64,000 nt of DNA, from NCBI RefSeq assembly GCF_009189165.1, contig NZ_CP045118.1, positions 5,580,001 to 5,644,000 on the forward strand, read 5' to 3'. This DNA is from Pseudomonas sp. SCB32. Its GTDB lineage: Bacteria > Pseudomonadota > Gammaproteobacteria > Pseudomonadales > Pseudomonadaceae. Every line of letters begins with the position of its first letter. The first letter of the stretch is position 1. The notes beneath the pieces were generated by a model. That model had not been told where the DNA came from, made no database searches, and worked only from the letters and a program-made list of their open reading frames with translations. Below are positions 63,473-64,000 of the stretch, in pieces. The position numbers and the translations under genes are program-made.

Positions 63473-63604
63473 ATGAAAAAAATAGCTTATGCCCTAATCT
63501 GCTCCGGACTACTGATCTCAAGCCAGGTATTTGCCTGCGACTACTACGATATCTGGGGCGACTGCCACGACTACTCGGGCTATGAAAACTACTACGCCAA
63601 CTAA
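63473..63604 (+). CDS. 43-residue secreted Tyr-rich peptide
   Basis: AGGAG lies 7 nt upstream of the ATG. The product has a textbook signal peptide (MKKIAYALICSGLLISSQVF, then A) and a predicted mature part of 22 residues beginning CDYYDIWGDCHDYSGYENYY. That part has six Tyr, one Trp, two Cys and four Asp, is strongly acidic and possibly disulfide-bonded. A lipobox reading (VFAC) is conceivable but its -2 Phe is unusual. Base composition is much more AT-rich than the flanks. A hairpin follows at 63628-63671. No family recognised. Confidence 0.6.
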   Translation: MKKIAYALICSGLLISSQVFACDYYDIWGDCHDYSGYENYYAN

Positions 63605-63627
63605 CCAGCTAGAAATTTGAAACACAT

Positions 63628-63671
63628 TGCCACCGTGTCCAGACGGTAGAATTTGTTTGGGCACGGTGGCA
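63628..63671 (+). terminator. Hairpin after the small peptide gene
   Basis: TGCCACCGTG and CACGGTGGCA form a perfect 10-bp stem 23 nt after the peptide stop, with a 24-nt loop and no adjacent T-run. The rest of the 277-bp gap to trxC is AT-rich and carries GTTTTG-C-CAAAAC at 63686-63698, a possible small operator. Confidence 0.45.
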
Positions 63672-63881
63672 CACGCCAAGAAATTGTTTTGCCAAAACCC
63701 ACCCCACTTCCCAGAAAATAAGATCTACAGAAAGCGGAACTTATCTATATCTTTTAATTACTAGGAACTTGATACAGAGCGACCCGGCGAGAAAGTCCCA
63801 CAGCCAGCCCCTCCAGCCCTTCCATTGATATTCTTCTCCCCTGCCTCCATCTAGCTCCCCATAACCGGAGGAGCCCTACCA

Positions 63882-64000
63882 TGTCCGAATCCCTGATCAT
63901 CCCCTGCCCGCACTGCAACGGTCTCAACCGCGTACCCGCCGAACGCCTGGGCGATGCGCCGCGCTGCGGCCGCTGCCAGTCGGCGGTCATCGTCGGCAGT
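63882..64000 (+). CDS. trxC: Thioredoxin 2 TrxC (5' part, runs off window)
   Basis: The first 39 codons read MSESLIIPCPHCNGLNRVPA then ERLGDAPRCGRCQSAVIVGS. The CPHC and CGRC pairs form the N-terminal zinc ribbon that distinguishes TrxC from TrxA. GGAGGAG 8 nt upstream. The WCGPC thioredoxin domain lies beyond the window edge. Proximity to selO and msrA fits an oxidative-stress neighbourhood. Confidence 0.9.

Overview
The window is a contiguous piece of a GC-rich Pseudomonas chromosome. Gene content and order follow the P. aeruginosa PAO1 stretch from thiC (PA4973) to metY (PA5025) closely. Many differences (missing genes, rearranged LPS genes, abundant REP-type palindromes with TAGGAGCG cores) point to a non-aeruginosa member of the P. 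aeruginosa group. PAO1 locus comparisons are from memory, not from a database search.

Layout. (1) 1-8.6 kb: the 5' part of thiC with a TPP riboswitch, the TolC-like outer membrane protein OpmH, and a small accessory catabolic block. That block holds a class II aldolase, an orphan periplasmic binding protein, an EutQ-like cupin, an FMN/FAD/4Fe-4S oxidoreductase and an XRE-cupin regulator. (2) 8.9-18 kb: the Kdo transferase waaA, a LysR regulator divergent from an EmrE-type SMR pump, an FAD oxidoreductase/aldo-keto reductase pair, a possible degenerate Nudix protein and two acyl-CoA dehydrogenases. (3) 18-38.8 kb: the lipopolysaccharide core region. It contains hldE (heptose precursor), dnpA (de-N-acetylase), mig-14, msbA (lipid A-core flippase), an O-antigen-ligase-like protein fused to a kinase-like domain, an O-acyltransferase, and an eleven-gene minus-strand cluster. 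The cluster reads waaF-waaC-waaG-waaP-(77-aa ORF)-wapP-(tandem kinase)-wapO-wapH-ssg-wapR, mostly joined by 4-nt stop/start overlaps. (4) 39-46.6 kb: glnE divergent from aceE-aceF, sharing a 244-bp control region with three dyads. (5) 47-62.5 kb: dipA (c-di-GMP phosphodiesterase), msrA, rlmJ, an acyl-CoA dehydrogenase, an unknown membrane-anchored protein, cvrA, a large MscK-type channel, selO and metY. (6) 62.5-64 kb: an AT-richer tail with a probably frameshifted small gene, a 43-codon secreted Tyr-rich peptide and the start of trxC.

How the genes work together. The centre of the window builds and exports the LPS core. HldE makes ADP-heptose precursor, WaaA adds Kdo, and WaaC/WaaF add heptoses. 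WaaP and related kinases phosphorylate the core, WapO probably carbamoylates it, WaaG/WapH/Ssg/WapR extend it, MsbA flips it, and the WaaL-like protein probably caps it. The right third holds central metabolism (pyruvate dehydrogenase, glutamine synthetase control) and stress or envelope functions (MsrA, SelO, TrxC, antiporter, mechanosensitive channel).

No rRNA, tRNA, CRISPR array, IS transposase or prophage was seen. The most notable observations are the WaaL-kinase fusion whose kinase loop lacks the catalytic Asp, the glnE/aceE three-dyad control region, two 118-bp inverted copies of a three-way-junction repeat, the short Tyr-rich secreted peptide beside trxC, a hairpin covering the selO Shine-Dalgarno, and a poly-C frameshift.
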